Assembly: GCA_949128015.1 (NCBI GenBank)
Contig: CASBRC010000069.1
Coordinates: 1-6,314, forward strand
Length of the DNA: 6,314 bases
Source: Synechococcales cyanobacterium PMM_0003
GTDB lineage: Bacteria > Cyanobacteriota > Cyanobacteriia > Pseudanabaenales > Pseudanabaenaceae
Direction of reading: 5' to 3'
The notes below the pieces were generated by a model. It made no database searches, had not been told where the DNA came from, and was given only the letters and a program-made list of their open reading frames with translations. How positions within the stretch are numbered: the first letter of the stretch is position 1; each line of letters begins with the position of its first letter. Shown in pieces: positions 5,877 to 6,314 of this stretch. A program made the position numbers and the translations under genes.

Positions 5877-6143
5877 TTAGAATAAATCTGAATGTGAACC
5901 TGAACGAGCAAGAAAAAGATTGGTTTCTGAGGTTCTATAAATTAAAAGCCAATCGGGTTCTATGTGACAATCTCGATATCCATTCCAATTACCTATCAAA
6001 GCATGATCTTTATATTTCGGTTCTAGGTCTTGTTTTTCTAGAAGTTTTTCAATCACAATTTTGAGTTTTTTCATGTCTTTATCACGTTTTTGTAAGCGTT
6101 TAATATCTTTCTTGAAAGTATTTTCAAAAATTGGGGTTAACAT
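5877..6143 (-). CDS. yafQ: YafQ-type ribosome-dependent mRNA interferase toxin
   Basis: Toxin of a type II toxin-antitoxin pair in the RelE/ParE superfamily. YafQ cleaves mRNA in the ribosomal A site and is neutralised by its antitoxin. The 88-residue protein aligns nearly end to end with E. coli YafQ (92 residues): QKRDKDMKKLK (18-28), YKDHALIGNWNGYRD (44-58), CHIEPDWLLIYR (59-70) and ARSGSHSDLF (79-88). The residues important in E. coli YafQ (His50, His63, Asp67, Trp68, Arg83, His87) are conserved as His47, His60, Asp64, Trp65, Arg80 and His84, so the toxin looks active. Its ATG overlaps the antitoxin stop by one base (TAATG), typical of co-translated pairs. Local GC content is about 30% against about 42% in hpxO, from hand counts of single 60-base lines, suggesting acquisition by transfer. 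Confidence 0.93.
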   Translation of the reverse strand: MLTPIFENTFKKDIKRLQKRDKDMKKLKIVIEKLLEKQDLEPKYKDHALIGNWNGYRDCHIEPDWLLIYRTSETNLFLARSGSHSDLF

Positions 6144-6314
6144 TAAATACCTAATTCGTGATAAAGCTCATTTTTGTTTTGACAAATTGTTAAGTTTTTT
6201 TGTTCTTCGATATTCCTAATAACTTGTTGGGTTTCCTCGTTAAAGTTATGAATTGTATAAGTTTGTTCTTCAATACATTTTTCTATTTCAGCTTTTTGTA
6301 AAAATTCATCTAAA
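6143..6314 (-). CDS. DinJ/RelB-like antitoxin, C-terminal part only (cut by window edge)
   Basis: An open minus-strand frame enters from the window edge and gives 56 residues before a TAA at 6143-6145 that shares its last base with the yafQ ATG. The tail (FNEETQQVIRN, then an LTICQNKNELYHELGI ending) resembles the toxin-binding C-terminus of DinJ, which ends DDLFDKLGI. Position directly upstream of yafQ supports the antitoxin role. The DNA-binding ribbon-helix-helix N-terminus and the promoter lie outside the window. It would bind and inhibit the toxin and, by family analogy, repress its own operon. Confidence 0.8.
   Translation of the reverse strand, partial: LDEFLQKAEIEKCIEEQTYTIHNFNEETQQVIRNIEEQKNLTICQNKNELYHELGI

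Noticed and set aside
5866..5882. Direct repeat GTTAGAA at the yafQ 3' end
   Set aside because: Two 7-mers in AT-rich DNA are likely to occur by chance.

Overview
The window looks like cyanobacterial chromosome. The octamer GCGATCGC (HIP1, the highly iterated palindrome of cyanobacterial genomes) occurs ten times in 6.3 kb, against roughly one per 65 kb expected by chance. There is also a GC-rich palindromic repeat, a tandem heptamer of the cyanobacterial short-repeat type, and a DevB/DevC export pair, a family centred on cyanobacteria. A filamentous non-model genus such as Pseudanabaena is a guess from general sequence feel only.

Bases 1-202 are an upstream regulatory region with direct repeats and several dyads. 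Bases 203-2789 form a compact purine-degradation operon on the plus strand: an FAD-dependent urate hydroxylase (hpxO type), OHCU decarboxylase (uraD) and a metal-independent, PuuE-type allantoinase. Together they would convert urate to 5-hydroxyisourate, then (after an HIU hydrolase step not encoded here) OHCU to (S)-allantoin, then allantoin to allantoate. This is nitrogen salvage from purines. The first two genes overlap by 4 bases. The second and third are joined by a heptamer repeat that also supplies the start codon. A hairpin fused to the allantoinase stop codon closes the operon.

Bases 2790-3058 are non-coding and rich in structure: the hairpin, a GC palindrome, and a nested inverted repeat of about 74 bp that may be the relic of a small mobile element. 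Bases 3059-5662 hold devB (membrane fusion protein) and devC (permease with an unusually large extracytoplasmic domain), separated by a strong hairpin that begins inside the last codons of devB. The partner ATPase gene devA is not found downstream in the window.

Bases 5663-5876 hold a MITE-like inverted-repeat element. Beyond it, on the minus strand and more AT-rich, lies a type II toxin-antitoxin pair: a complete YafQ-like toxin and the C-terminal part of a DinJ/RelB-like antitoxin cut by the window edge. No wholly new system is evident. The points most worth checking are the operator-like palindrome, the repeat-derived start codon, the nested inverted repeat, the enlarged DevC and the missing devA.
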